58,866 nt of DNA from an uncultured Mycoplasma sp. (lineage in GTDB: Bacteria; Bacillota_I; Bacilli_A; RF39; UBA660): the NCBI GenBank assembly GCA_947646115.1, contig CANSFH010000005.1, positions 1 to 58,866 on the forward strand, given 5' to 3'. Below are positions 44,381 through 53,557 of the stretch, piece by piece (the stretch's first letter is position 1; each line of letters opens with the position of its first letter). A model generated the notes under the pieces. The model was not told the origin of the DNA and searched no databases. It saw only the letters and a program-made list of their open reading frames with translations. The position numbers and the translations under genes are program-made.

Positions 44381-45195
44381 TTGAAGAAAAAAAATCTCAC
44401 AATCTACTAAAATTTTTATTAATTTTACTTTTATTTTTAATAATTATATTTATATATAGTTATTTTATTGAACCACATTTTTTAAAAGTTAATGAGGTTG
44501 CAATATATAATTCAAAATTAAGCAAAGATTATAATGGATTAAAAATAGCTCATTTTTCTGATCTCCATTACGGAAGAACAACTACCGAAAAAGATTTAAA
44601 GAAAATTGTTAATAGTTTAAACGAATTAAACCCTGATATTGTAATATTTACAGGAGATTTATTTGATAATAAAAATATAAGTGATAAAGATAAAAAGATA
44701 GTTACTAAATATTTAAAAAATATAAATTCAAAACTATTTAAATTTGCAGTTATTGGCGATTATGATACTAAATATTTAGACACTTACAAAACTATCCTTG
44801 ATGATAGCAATTTTACCCTTTTAAATAATACTAACAAACTTGTATATTATGATACTAAAATTCCTATTAATTTTATCGGGATTACCAATTCTGATAATAT
44901 TCAAGAACTATATGATAATAAATATTTTAACATAACATTAACACATAAGCCTGATATAGTAAAAAAGATAAAAAATAGTAGTTTAGCTTTTGCTGGTCAT
45001 TCTCTAGGAGGACAAATAAAACTTCCCTTTATTGGCGGGATAAGAAAAAAAGATGGCACTAATAACTATTTAGAAGGCAAATATAAAGTTAATAATACAG
45101 AACTATATGTTTCAAATGGTATAGGTACTCAAGACTTAAGTTTTAGATTTCTAAATAGTCCTTCTATTACGCTTTATAGAATATATAATAGTTAG
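44377..45195 (+). CDS. Membrane-anchored metallophosphoesterase (YkuE-like) with altered GNHD motif
   Basis: 272 aa from ATG 44377. Anchor at ~10-32, then FSDLHYGR (~60-67), FTGDLFD (~91-97), LTHKPD and AGHSLGGQIKLP, the calcineurin-like metal-binding blocks. The third block, normally GNHD, reads GDYD (~127-130), losing the catalytic Asn and His. Metal ligands elsewhere are kept. Activity may be reduced or changed. YkuE-like enzymes are linked to the envelope. Coupled to the protease gene by a four-base overlap and followed by a terminator. Confidence 0.8.
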   Translation: MIEEKKSHNLLKFLLILLLFLIIIFIYSYFIEPHFLKVNEVAIYNSKLSKDYNGLKIAHFSDLHYGRTTTEKDLKKIVNSLNELNPDIVIFTGDLFDNKNISDKDKKIVTKYLKNINSKLFKFAVIGDYDTKYLDTYKTILDDSNFTLLNNTNKLVYYDTKIPINFIGITNSDNIQELYDNKYFNITLTHKPDIVKKIKNSSLAFAGHSLGGQIKLPFIGGIRKKDGTNNYLEGKYKVNNTELYVSNGIGTQDLSFRFLNSPSITLYRIYNS

Positions 45196-45223
45196 CAAAT
45201 ACAAATTAAGTATTTGTTTTTTT
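45196..45223 (+). terminator. Terminator of the phosphoesterase gene
   Basis: CAAATAC / GTATTTG stem with seven T. Confidence 0.8.
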
Positions 45224-45352
45224 ATATTGAGTAACTTCAATTTTTCATTAATTTATAATATGTTAAAAGTATTAAGATTTTATCATTTTTGAAAGATTTA
45301 CCCTTAAAATTAACTTGCTTTTTTCTATCAACATTGATGTAAATGGAAATAC

Positions 45353-45381
45353 TTGCAAAATATAACTAAATATGTTAAAAT
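45353..45381 (+). promoter_or_regulatory. Promoter of the surface protein gene
   Basis: TTGCAA (45353-45358), 17 bases, TAAAAT (45376-45381), 31 bases before the start codon. Confidence 0.55.
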
Positions 45382-45412
45382 CTAAAAGAAAAAAATGATT
45401 AAGGTGGAAATA

Positions 45413-46810
45413 ATGAAAAAAAATTATGATTTATTAAAATATATTTTAGTCATGATTATATCTTTATTCGTTGTGACTAATAATGTAAATGCTGAAGAAG
45501 CTATAGCCAAAATTGGTGATACAAAATACACAACTTTACAAGAAGCTATTGATGCTGCTGAAAATAATGAAACACCAACTTTGATAGAAATAATAAGGGA
45601 TGGCAACGCTGATGGTAGTATTAGTCTAAAAAGTAAAAATCCCAAAAATATTATTATTGATTTTAATGGTAAAGACATCACATTTTCTGGTAGTCTAGTT
45701 GGAAGTACTGGTCATGTAAGCCAAAACATTAATATCGAAGCAGGCTCTAAAGTAGTGCTTAAAAATGGTACTTTAAGAGCTTCTGATAATTCTAAAATGA
45801 TGATTCAAAATTATGCTGATTTAACAATAACTGATATGATAATTGATGCAAGACAAGGAGCTAGTAACCTTATAAATGGAGCAACTAGTTATTATGCTAT
45901 TTCTAATAATAATGGTCATTTATTACTAAATGGCAATACTACTGTTTACACCAGTGAACATGTTGCCAAGCCATTTGCTTTTGATGTTTACTACAAATTA
46001 GACTATCCAAATGGTGTTGATGTTATAGTAGACACTACTGGTACAATTTATGGTGATATAGAAATATCTATTCAAAAAAATGTTGATATGGATAAATCAA
46101 AATCAACATTAACTATTAAAAATGGTACTATTAGTGGCAACATAAATGTTAAATCTGGACTTGAAAAAAATATTACTATTTCAGGTGGTGAATATACTGA
46201 TTCTGAAACAATTGAAAGATTAATACCAAAAGAAGAACTAGAAAATTTACATAAACTAGAAGTAGCACCAAATACTTATGCTTATGTTTCAGAAACAAAA
46301 GATAATATTAAATATAGTATATCTAATAATATTATTACTGATGATACCACAAAAGACATTGTGTTTATGAAAGAATTTGCTAGTAACCAAAATTATCTGA
46401 TTGGCTCTTTTTACAAAGCTAATTTAGTAAAATCAATTATATATAATGGCAAATCATATGAAATAGACCAAATAGCAGAATCTAATCAAGAATATGAAAT
46501 AAATATATCTATCCCACCAGAAATGATAGAAGTACCCAAAGATACATATAGAGATTATTATATATTACAAAACTATGATGATGAAATTAGTGTCATAAAA
46601 GTCTACGATAATGGTGATGGAACAATTACTTTTAAATCAGATAAGTTTTCTACATATGCTTTAGCTTATATAGATACAGAAGTACCTCAAACTTATGATA
46701 GTTTAAATTTATCTATATTTACAAGCACTATTGCTATTGTAAGTTTAATAATCATTAGCTATACATTAAAAAAATTAAAAGATTTATTTAAAAAGTTAAT
46801 TCTTAAATAA
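45413..46810 (+). CDS. Secreted beta-helix-like surface protein with sorting-like C-terminus
   Basis: About 465 aa from ATG 45413 (AAGGTGG upstream). Signal peptide ~1-27 ending VNAEE, then KIGDTKYTTLQEAIDAAENN, a typical opening of right-handed beta-helix domains in gut surface proteins. Repeated NGT/SGG turns run through ~280, and a beta-sandwich-like part continues to ~425. The tail has VPQTYDSLNLS, a membrane helix (~440-458) and a lysine-rich end: the layout of a sortase signal with VPQTYD in place of LPxTG. No sortase is in the window. Confidence 0.75.
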   Translation: MKKNYDLLKYILVMIISLFVVTNNVNAEEAIAKIGDTKYTTLQEAIDAAENNETPTLIEIIRDGNADGSISLKSKNPKNIIIDFNGKDITFSGSLVGSTGHVSQNINIEAGSKVVLKNGTLRASDNSKMMIQNYADLTITDMIIDARQGASNLINGATSYYAISNNNGHLLLNGNTTVYTSEHVAKPFAFDVYYKLDYPNGVDVIVDTTGTIYGDIEISIQKNVDMDKSKSTLTIKNGTISGNINVKSGLEKNITISGGEYTDSETIERLIPKEELENLHKLEVAPNTYAYVSETKDNIKYSISNNIITDDTTKDIVFMKEFASNQNYLIGSFYKANLVKSIIYNGKSYEIDQIAESNQEYEINISIPPEMIEVPKDTYRDYYILQNYDDEISVIKVYDNGDGTITFKSDKFSTYALAYIDTEVPQTYDSLNLSIFTSTIAIVSLIIISYTLKKLKDLFKKLILK

Positions 46811-46825
46811 ATCTTTTTTCTTTTA

Positions 46826-46855
46826 AAAAGTATAAATTAATTTAATACTTCTTTT
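46826..46855. terminator. Bidirectional terminator
   Basis: AAGTATAAATTAATTTAATACTT core with A/T runs on both sides, between the convergent surface-protein and LCP genes. Confidence 0.6.
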
Positions 46856-48255
46856 AATTTACTCTTAACACTATTTACACTTTCCATATCTGGCATCATT
46901 ACATATAATTTATTACCTTTATAAGAATAAGTATATTGATAACTATCTTGACCTTCTAAACTAATATTATCAATATCCCAGCTACTCATATCTTCCGCTT
47001 GCTTCTTTATAAATTTAGTTAAATTATCATCTTTCAAATTAGTAATAAACGCTCCATCTAATGATTTTAATAATTTATTATAATTCGTAATTATAATCGG
47101 ACTCATAACTTTATCAGCTATTGCTTTTACCATCGCTGCCTGATTCTGAATCCTTACCCTATCTCCATTCCAAAAAGCTTTTCTTTCCCGCACAAATGAA
47201 AGTGCTTTTTCCCCATCTAATTCGTTATAACCTTTATTATAATGATAATTATCAATTGATGTAAAGTCATACTCTGAATAAACATTTACCCCATTTAAAG
47301 CATTAACAATATTTATCATTGAAGTAAAATTAACTTTAACATAATAATTAATTTTAATATCTAAAAAATTCTCTAATGTTTTAACACTTTCTTCTACTCC
47401 ATATATTCCTGAATGTGTAAACTTATCATATTCTCCTTTTGTAGCCAATTTCAAATAATAATCTCTTGGAATTGAAACAATTAATACTTTATGATTTTGA
47501 GGATTAACTGATAAAATCATATTAACATCACTACGAGCTACACTACTAATAGCACCATAAGTATCTATACCAGATATATAGACATTAAAGCTATCCTTTG
47601 TAATATCTACATCTTTTGTAATATCAGATGTTTCTATTTCTATCGAAAATTCATATATAACTCTATAATTATTAAGAAATGCTGCATCATCCTCAATTAA
47701 TATAGCTAAAACTGAATTCTCTATTAAAATACTATCTACTTGCTGATTTAAAAAGTTAGTTTTTAATTCACTTCCATCACTATAAGTTTCAAATTTAACC
47801 TGAATCTTCTTTTCTATTTTTTCTCGTGCTTTCTTTATCCCATCATTATTAAATTCTAAACTTCCCATAATTTTTTTATCAAGATCTACAATATCTTCTA
47901 CTTTACTATCATTTAAAACTAGTACACTATAGTTCTCTGTTTTATAATTACTAAAACCAAATTTTTTTAAAAATCCAATTGTATTTAATAAATAAATAAT
48001 TACCACTACTAAAATAATTACATATATAATAGTTGATAATATCCCTATTATTCTTTTTTTTCCACCACCATTAGACAATATCAAATAAGAATTAATTACG
48101 CCTATTAATACTACTAACCCTAAAAGAACATAAAAATATTCTGTAGGTAAAATATTTATAAATTTAACTAATCCTAAAGTTATTATTGTAACAATTATCA
48201 TTACTACTGTTAAATACTTAAAAAAAGATATCACTTTCTTCTTTTTCTTTGCCAT
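46837..48255 (-). CDS. LytR-CpsA-Psr (LCP) family wall-polymer ligase
   Basis: 472 aa. Lysine-rich start, three membrane segments (~15-100), an accessory extracellular domain (~110-225), then the LCP domain: YISGIDTYG, SDVNMILSVNPQNHKVLIVSIPRDYYL, ELDGEKALSFVRERK and NGDRVRIQNQ with the catalytic arginines and aspartates. LCP enzymes attach teichoic acids or capsule polymers to peptidoglycan, so the cell has a wall. Ends in a terminator shared with the opposing gene. Confidence 0.9.
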   Translation of the reverse strand: MAKKKKKVISFFKYLTVVMIIVTIITLGLVKFINILPTEYFYVLLGLVVLIGVINSYLILSNGGGKKRIIGILSTIIYVIILVVVIIYLLNTIGFLKKFGFSNYKTENYSVLVLNDSKVEDIVDLDKKIMGSLEFNNDGIKKAREKIEKKIQVKFETYSDGSELKTNFLNQQVDSILIENSVLAILIEDDAAFLNNYRVIYEFSIEIETSDITKDVDITKDSFNVYISGIDTYGAISSVARSDVNMILSVNPQNHKVLIVSIPRDYYLKLATKGEYDKFTHSGIYGVEESVKTLENFLDIKINYYVKVNFTSMINIVNALNGVNVYSEYDFTSIDNYHYNKGYNELDGEKALSFVRERKAFWNGDRVRIQNQAAMVKAIADKVMSPIIITNYNKLLKSLDGAFITNLKDDNLTKFIKKQAEDMSSWDIDNISLEGQDSYQYTYSYKGNKLYVMMPDMESVNSVKSKLKEVLN

Positions 48256-48295
48256 TCTACCACCTACTTTAATTATACCATTAAATAAAGAAAAC

Positions 48296-48886
48296 TTAAA
48301 TAAGATTTAAAATATTAGTTATAATCCAAATAAAAGTAAGCAAATAACTAGTTGAATAAAAGTAAGCTCCTATAACATCACTAAAATAATGCACTCCTAA
48401 AAAAATTCTACTAAATCCTATTAAAAGAACTACGCTAAATAATAATATACTTAAAACAACTTTTAAAATTAAAGATAATCCACTAATTAAAACTAGAAAT
48501 ATTATAAATCCATAAAATACATTAGATGTAAAAGTATGACCTGAAGGGTAGCTATATCCTTTTTCTTTAACTAATTGGTTAATATTAGGCCTTTTTCTTT
48601 TCATAATATTTTTAAATATAATTACTAATAAAGCATTAATAATAAGTAAAATTACAATCAATAAAGCTATTTTTTTATTTTTTAAAAAAACAATTAACAA
48701 AGCTGCCATTACTACAAAATATTTTGTACTTCCCAAAAAGGTTATGGTTTTAAAAATCATAATATAAGGTTCTTTAATTTTTAAAGAATTATAAACTTTA
48801 TCATCAATTCTTTTTAAATAACCTTTATAAACTAAAAAAGTCCAACTAAAAAACAAAACTAATAACCCTAAAACTATTTTTATCAT
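48296..48886 (-). CDS. PAP2-family membrane phosphatase
   Basis: About 196 aa. Six hydrophobic segments and the three PAP2 motifs: KNIMKRKRPNI (KxxxxxxRP), YPSGHTFTS (PSGH) and SRIFLGVHYFSDV (SRxxxxxHxxxD). Likely undecaprenyl-pyrophosphate or phosphatidylglycerophosphate phosphatase. The start among several clustered ATG/GTG codons is uncertain by a few residues. 40 bases after the LCP gene start region, same strand, so possibly one wall-related unit. Confidence 0.85.
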   Translation of the reverse strand: MIKIVLGLLVLFFSWTFLVYKGYLKRIDDKVYNSLKIKEPYIMIFKTITFLGSTKYFVVMAALLIVFLKNKKIALLIVILLIINALLVIIFKNIMKRKRPNINQLVKEKGYSYPSGHTFTSNVFYGFIIFLVLISGLSLILKVVLSILLFSVVLLIGFSRIFLGVHYFSDVIGAYFYSTSYLLTFIWIITNILNLI

Positions 48887-48938
48887 AATCATCACTATAT
48901 AAATTATAACTTAAATAATTTTAAAAAGCGACTTTTAA

Positions 48939-48970
48939 TAAAAAAAAATGTAAACCTTTAATTTACATTT
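48939..48970 (-). terminator. Terminator of the ABCG-like gene
   Basis: Minus strand AAATGTAAA / TTTACATTT stem followed by a run of nine T. Confidence 0.8.
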
Positions 48971-50651
48971 ATTTGCATTTATGAATATTATATTTAATTG
49001 ATAAGATAGATAAAATCCAAAATAAGATGATTGAACTAACTAAAATTAACAATACATTATTAAAATGACCTACTGAATAAGTATAATAACATTCCGCTTC
49101 ATCTATAAACATTTTAACTGTAGTATTAGTATCAATTACTCCTCCCAGCATTGTTCCTTTAAGAACCTCTATTAAATTTGAAGTTGTTCCCATTGCTTCG
49201 ACTGCATATCTCCCTATCATAAAATAAGAAATTTTCTCACTGATTCCTTCCAAAGCCACTATTATTCCAGAAAATAATAATTGAAACATCATATAAATAG
49301 GTGTAATAATAAGTGTAATCTCGGTAGTATTAACAATTGAAGAAATAAACATTCCTAGCATACTAGAAGAAAAAGATACTACAAAAAAGCTCAATATATA
49401 TTCTAAAAATGCTGAATTTAATATTATACCTTTAGTTGGCAAATCAACTTTAAGACTTATAATTCCTATAAATAAAATAGCCTGTATTAATGATATAAAA
49501 GCAAAGACCAAAAGTTTAGAAAAAATATACGATGATATTCTCATATTATTAAAATATTCTAACTTAATAATATCTTTTTCTTTAACAATTTCCTGAACCG
49601 AATTAAACAGTCCTAACCACATTGCCGCACATGAAAACGCAAATAACAAAATTTTAGCTTTATCATATATTTGCATCCAATCTTTTCCCACTGCTGTATT
49701 TACAGCTATTCCCATTATAATAGCTTGTGAAAACAATAAAAACGAAAACAATTTATTATTAAATATTACCTCTATATATCTCCTAGTTAAAAAATATATT
49801 TCTTTTAAGATATTAATCTTATTTCTTAAATTATTTTTTCCATGCTTACTTTTTTTTATGTCCTGTAACTTTTGTTTATTATAAATATCTTGATATTTAA
49901 TAATTTCTTTTTTATCTTTTAATTTTTCATAAATATCAACAAATTCTTTAACACCAAAATATTTTAAACTTTCTTCATAATTACCAACAAATACTACTTT
50001 TCCGCCTTCACTCATAAATATAATCTTATCGCATAAATAAAGGTTTGAAACTGTATGAGCCGTTATAACAACTGTTTTTCCTGCATCACTAATATCTTTT
50101 AATTTCTTCATTAATTTTTTTTCAATATTAGAATCAAGTCCACTTGTAGGTTCATCTAAAAACATTAAATCTGGTTTTGTTAAAAGCTCTAAAGCTATGG
50201 AAGCTCTTTTTCTTTCTCCACCACTTAAATTTTTAATAAGTGTATTTTCTTTACCTTGTAATTCCAATTCTTCAATAACTTGTTCTACTTTTTTTATTCT
50301 ATCTTGAATTTTTAATTTAGGCATTCGTAAAGACGCACTATAATAAAGAGACTTTTTTAAAGTTAAATAATTATGTAAAATTTCCTTTTGAGGAACATAA
50401 CTAATTTTACTACGATAATAGTCCCAGTTATCCATAATATCTTCATCATTAATAAAAATATGACCATCATTAAATTTATTATAACCACTTAATACATTTA
50501 ATAAAGTTGTTTTACCAGCACCAGAAACTCCCACAATAGCAACAAATTCTGAAGCTCCAATATCAAAAGAAACATTATCTAATAAAACTTTATTTTTACC
50601 TTTTACTTTAACTCTTTTATTAATATTTCTAATCTGTAAAGAATAACCCAT
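48969..50651 (-). CDS. ABCG-like half-transporter (ATPase fused to ABC-2 permease)
   Basis: 560 aa from ATG 50651 (GAGGTG upstream). ATPase first: Walker A VGVSGAGKTTLLN (~40-52), Q-loop YVPQKE, signature NLSGGERKRASIALELL, Walker B LMFLDEPTSGLDS and the H-loop TAHTVSN. Then a linker and six membrane segments (~305-555) of the ABC2 type. The ATPase-permease order is that of ABCG/White proteins, common among eukaryotes and less so in bacteria. Substrate unknown. Confidence 0.88.
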   Translation of the reverse strand: MGYSLQIRNINKRVKVKGKNKVLLDNVSFDIGASEFVAIVGVSGAGKTTLLNVLSGYNKFNDGHIFINDEDIMDNWDYYRSKISYVPQKEILHNYLTLKKSLYYSASLRMPKLKIQDRIKKVEQVIEELELQGKENTLIKNLSGGERKRASIALELLTKPDLMFLDEPTSGLDSNIEKKLMKKLKDISDAGKTVVITAHTVSNLYLCDKIIFMSEGGKVVFVGNYEESLKYFGVKEFVDIYEKLKDKKEIIKYQDIYNKQKLQDIKKSKHGKNNLRNKINILKEIYFLTRRYIEVIFNNKLFSFLLFSQAIIMGIAVNTAVGKDWMQIYDKAKILLFAFSCAAMWLGLFNSVQEIVKEKDIIKLEYFNNMRISSYIFSKLLVFAFISLIQAILFIGIISLKVDLPTKGIILNSAFLEYILSFFVVSFSSSMLGMFISSIVNTTEITLIITPIYMMFQLLFSGIIVALEGISEKISYFMIGRYAVEAMGTTSNLIEVLKGTMLGGVIDTNTTVKMFIDEAECYYTYSVGHFNNVLLILVSSIILFWILSILSIKYNIHKCK

Positions 50652-50665
50652 ACTACACCTCAAAA

Positions 50666-51238
50666 TTATTTATTATCTTTTAACATTAAATACTTATATA
50701 TTTCTCCCCAATTATTAACACTAACAATATTTTTACCACTAATTTTTTCAGCTGCAGTATTTTTTAAATAAAAAGCGATAAAGCCTTCACTTGCAGCATT
50801 CATACAAATTACTTCTGAATCATCAACTACAAAGCTAACATTCTCTTTTTTAAATCTATCAATCTTATAAAATTCATTATTATAAATTTCATATCTTTTT
50901 AATCCCAATTTATTTAAATTTTTTCTAGAATTTTCTATTTCTTCATCAGTTCTTGCTGTCACAAAAATAAGATCATAAAATTCTTCTAACTTTTTTAAAA
51001 CAATATCTACTCCAGCCATCAAATTTGATTTTATCATAGCATCAATACCATACTTTTTATAAAAATCAGCAAAATCTTCTTCAGTCCAATTATATCTGTC
51101 TTGATACATTCTTAAAGAATTATCAATAACATTATCTCCTTTTTTAACATCAACATCATAAATTTCAGAATAAACTCTATAAAGATTTTCTGAATCAAAT
51201 ATAACGCCATCCATATCAATTGCAATTTTCTTTTTCAT
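50666..51238 (-). CDS. HAD phosphatase of the 5'(3')-deoxyribonucleotidase (NT5C) type
   Basis: 190 aa. Motif I IDMDGVIFD (~6-14), motif II FVTARTDE, motif III/IV FVVDDSEV. The size and helical cap match the PF06941-like 5'(3')-nucleotidase group. Dephosphorylates deoxynucleoside monophosphates in known members. Lies between proS and the ABCG-like gene with gaps of 14 bases each, so probably one transcription unit downstream of the T-box. Confidence 0.78.
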   Translation of the reverse strand: MKKKIAIDMDGVIFDSENLYRVYSEIYDVDVKKGDNVIDNSLRMYQDRYNWTEEDFADFYKKYGIDAMIKSNLMAGVDIVLKKLEEFYDLIFVTARTDEEIENSRKNLNKLGLKRYEIYNNEFYKIDRFKKENVSFVVDDSEVICMNAASEGFIAFYLKNTAAEKISGKNIVSVNNWGEIYKYLMLKDNK

Positions 51239-51252
51239 TTTTCCGCTCTTTT

Positions 51253-52521
51253 CTATTTAAAATATTTAATTATTTCTTTAATTTCTACAACATCTACATT
51301 TTTAGTTTTTACATCTTCAATTTCATAATTAAGTCCATCAAATTTATTACCTAAAATAATCATTTTTGGTGTACCAAGTACCAATACATCATTAATTCTA
51401 TTTCCAATTGTTAAACTATCTCTATCATCAAGAACTGCTTTAATATTATTATCCTCTAAAACTTTATAAAGCTTTTCTGCTTCTTCCGTATTAGCTTCAT
51501 TATATATTATTTGTACTTTATAAGGGGCAATATCAAATGGTAAAACAAAACCTTTTATTTTATCATTATCTCGAATAACATTATTTTCAATAATTGAAGC
51601 AATAATTCTTCCAAGTCCAATTCCATAACATCCCATATAATAAGGTTTATCTTCACCATTTTCATCTTTAAAATAAAGTTTCATTGCTTCACTATATTTT
51701 GTACCTAATTGAAAGTTATTTCCTAATTCCACTGCATTATATTCTTTCAAATTACTTAAATCAGTTATTCCCAATTGTTTTAAATATTCATCTTTATTTG
51801 GGAAATCTAGTACTTCTTTATTAATACCTAAATTTCTAGTCTCATCAAATAATATTTTATCTTCGCCTAATCTTGTTGCGGCCTGAAATTCCTCTGCTAC
51901 ACTTCCCCCAATTACACCATTATCGCTAATAGTAGGCATTATTTTAACACCTAATCTTTTAAAAATATTTAAATATACTTGATGCATTAAATCATATGTT
52001 TTTTTCATATCTTCTTCTGATTTATCAAAAGAATAAGCATCCATCATCACAAATGTTCTTGGTCTAAATAAATATCCTCTCGTTCTTATTTCTTTACGGA
52101 ATTTATCCCCTATTTGATAATATATCGCTGGTAAATTTTTATAAGAAGCAAGTCTATTAGCTCCAAAAAGAGTTGCACATTCTTCTGCTGTCGGAGCAAG
52201 ACCATACTCCCCAAGATTATTATCTAAAGTGAACATTATATCGCCTTCTTTTGTATACATATCCCATCTATTAGATTGCTCCCATATTTTTTTAGGTTGC
52301 AATTTAGGAAATTCAACTTGTATTGCATCTACTTTATCTAATTCTTCAATAATAACATTTTCTACAGCTCTTTCTAATTTAGTCCAAAGATTACCATAAC
52401 CATAAATACCGCTTTCAAATTGATACAATTCCCCTAATTTCATTAAAATATCTTGACCCGAATAATTTTTATCAATGTCATTTAAACTAATTTTTTTAAT
52501 ATTTAATCTACTTAATCTCAT
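51253..52521 (-). CDS. proS: Prolyl-tRNA synthetase lacking the large editing insertion
   Basis: 422 aa. Class II motifs: LAPTAEE, motif 2 FRKEIRTRGYLFRPRTF (~140-156), motif 3 GCYGIGLGRIIA (~296-307), and a C-terminal anticodon-binding domain (~320-422). The usual bacterial enzyme is about 570 aa with a ~180-residue INS editing domain between motifs 2 and 3. Here only about 60 residues remain (~215-275), so cis editing of Ala-tRNA-Pro is probably lost. Expression is controlled by the T-box upstream. Confidence 0.93.
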   Translation of the reverse strand: MRLSRLNIKKISLNDIDKNYSGQDILMKLGELYQFESGIYGYGNLWTKLERAVENVIIEELDKVDAIQVEFPKLQPKKIWEQSNRWDMYTKEGDIMFTLDNNLGEYGLAPTAEECATLFGANRLASYKNLPAIYYQIGDKFRKEIRTRGYLFRPRTFVMMDAYSFDKSEEDMKKTYDLMHQVYLNIFKRLGVKIMPTISDNGVIGGSVAEEFQAATRLGEDKILFDETRNLGINKEVLDFPNKDEYLKQLGITDLSNLKEYNAVELGNNFQLGTKYSEAMKLYFKDENGEDKPYYMGCYGIGLGRIIASIIENNVIRDNDKIKGFVLPFDIAPYKVQIIYNEANTEEAEKLYKVLEDNNIKAVLDDRDSLTIGNRINDVLVLGTPKMIILGNKFDGLNYEIEDVKTKNVDVVEIKEIIKYFK

Positions 52522-52586
52522 ATCTATTCTCCTTTTTTATTATCATATTTTATGACATAATCTTCTAAATGAAACCTAAATTAAAT

Positions 52587-52776
52587 AAAAAAGGACAACA
52601 CTAAGGAGTCAAAAAGACGGTGCCATCCTCTAATTTACTTAATTTACATAACGGTATTCCCGGAAACTATTAATTTCACTTTGAAGGTAGGAATTAAATA
52701 TCCCCATAACTTGTTCTCACTATCTCAAGCTCACTTATATGTTTTAATATTTAATATTCCTTCGTCATCGCTTTAC
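52587..52776 (-). promoter_or_regulatory. T-box riboswitch of proS
   Basis: Minus-strand leader starting with the stem I signature GCGATGACGAAGG (~52771), a likely CCT (Pro) specifier in ATTCCTACC, the stem III landmark CCGGGAATACCGTTATG, and the T-box GAGGATGGCACC. The terminator AGGATGGCAC / GTGTTGTCCT plus six T lies at 52629-52587. Uncharged tRNA-Pro should favour the antiterminator and switch on proS and the two genes downstream. Confidence 0.85.
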
Positions 52777-52782
52777 AAAAAT

Positions 52783-52811
52783 ATTATAACAATACTTAAA
52801 TAAAATTACAA
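52783..52811 (-). promoter_or_regulatory. Promoter of the proS leader
   Basis: TTGTAA, 17 bases, TATAAT (52788-52783) on the minus strand, directly before the T-box start. Confidence 0.65.
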
Positions 52812-53000
52812 GCTTTAATTATATTATATATATTATTACATATTTTAAAAAATTAAGTTCTCTTACCATGATATCAAAATTATCTAAACAAATTATCTTT
52901 TATAATTTCTTAACAATCTACAAAATAAAACTACTTTACATTTAAATATTAAACATCAAATTATCATTTACTAAATTTACTTTAATATATTTTAACATAT
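52812..53000. other. AT-rich spacer without visible features
   Basis: Between the proS promoter and the tRNA terminator I see no reading frame or structured element. Confidence 0.5.
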
Positions 53001-53026
53001 TAAAACTCGAAATTTATATTCGAGTT
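53001..53026 (-). terminator. Terminator of tRNA-Leu
   Basis: AACTCGAA / TTCGAGTT stem, weak T-run. Confidence 0.55.
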
Positions 53027-53038
53027 ACCTATTAATTA

Positions 53039-53124
53039 TGGTGCTTGTGGTGGGACTTGAACCCACACGAGTTTGACCTCGCCAGATTTTGAGTCTGGTG
53101 CGTCTACCATTCCGCCACACAAGC
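53039..53124 (-). tRNA. tRNA-Leu (anticodon CAA)
   Basis: 86-base class II tRNA. Acceptor stem GCTTGTG / CACAAGC, discriminator A and encoded CCA. D-loop GGCGGAATGGTAGACGC, anticodon stem CCAGA / TCTGG with loop CTCAAAA (anticodon CAA), a variable arm, and T-loop GGTTCAAGTCC. It reads UUG leucine codons, one substrate of a TrmL-type enzyme such as the one encoded at 3579-4088. Confidence 0.97.
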
Positions 53125-53179
53125 AATTACAAAATAATTATATCATAAAAAAGAAAAAAAGACTATTAATTTAATAATC

Positions 53180-53545
53180 TTAATTTCTTATCACATCACC
53201 ACTATAATACCAAGTATTGCCAAATATATAAAAGCTTTTTATTAATTTACTACGATAAGGTAAATCTGAACTATCACAATCAAATCCATTACTATCACAA
53301 ACTGTAATTTTAGCAACTCCTGAACCTCCAGCATTTGCTTCAAACTTACACACATTCCCTATTTGCTTACCATCTTTTCCTACTTTACAACTATTTTCTA
53401 AAATTTGTATTACATATCCTGAAGTATTAGTCCAACTTGTATAATTATATTGGCTATATGGATCAACAGAAGTTTCCTTCTCTTCACATCCTGTAAGACA
53501 TACTAACAAACTAACTAAAAATAAACTCATAATAATTTTTTTCAT
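53180..53545 (-). CDS. Small lipoprotein
   Basis: 121 aa. Signal peptide with lipobox LTGC (Cys ~20), then a short acidic linker and a ~90-residue domain with four further cysteines (NSCKVG, NVCKFE, TVCDSNGFDCDS). Outer-surface, membrane-anchored. No family recognised. 12 bases downstream of the next gene, so co-transcribed. Confidence 0.7.
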   Translation of the reverse strand: MKKIIMSLFLVSLLVCLTGCEEKETSVDPYSQYNYTSWTNTSGYVIQILENSCKVGKDGKQIGNVCKFEANAGGSGVAKITVCDSNGFDCDSSDLPYRSKLIKSFYIFGNTWYYSGDVIRN

Positions 53546-53557
53546 AACATTATCCTT

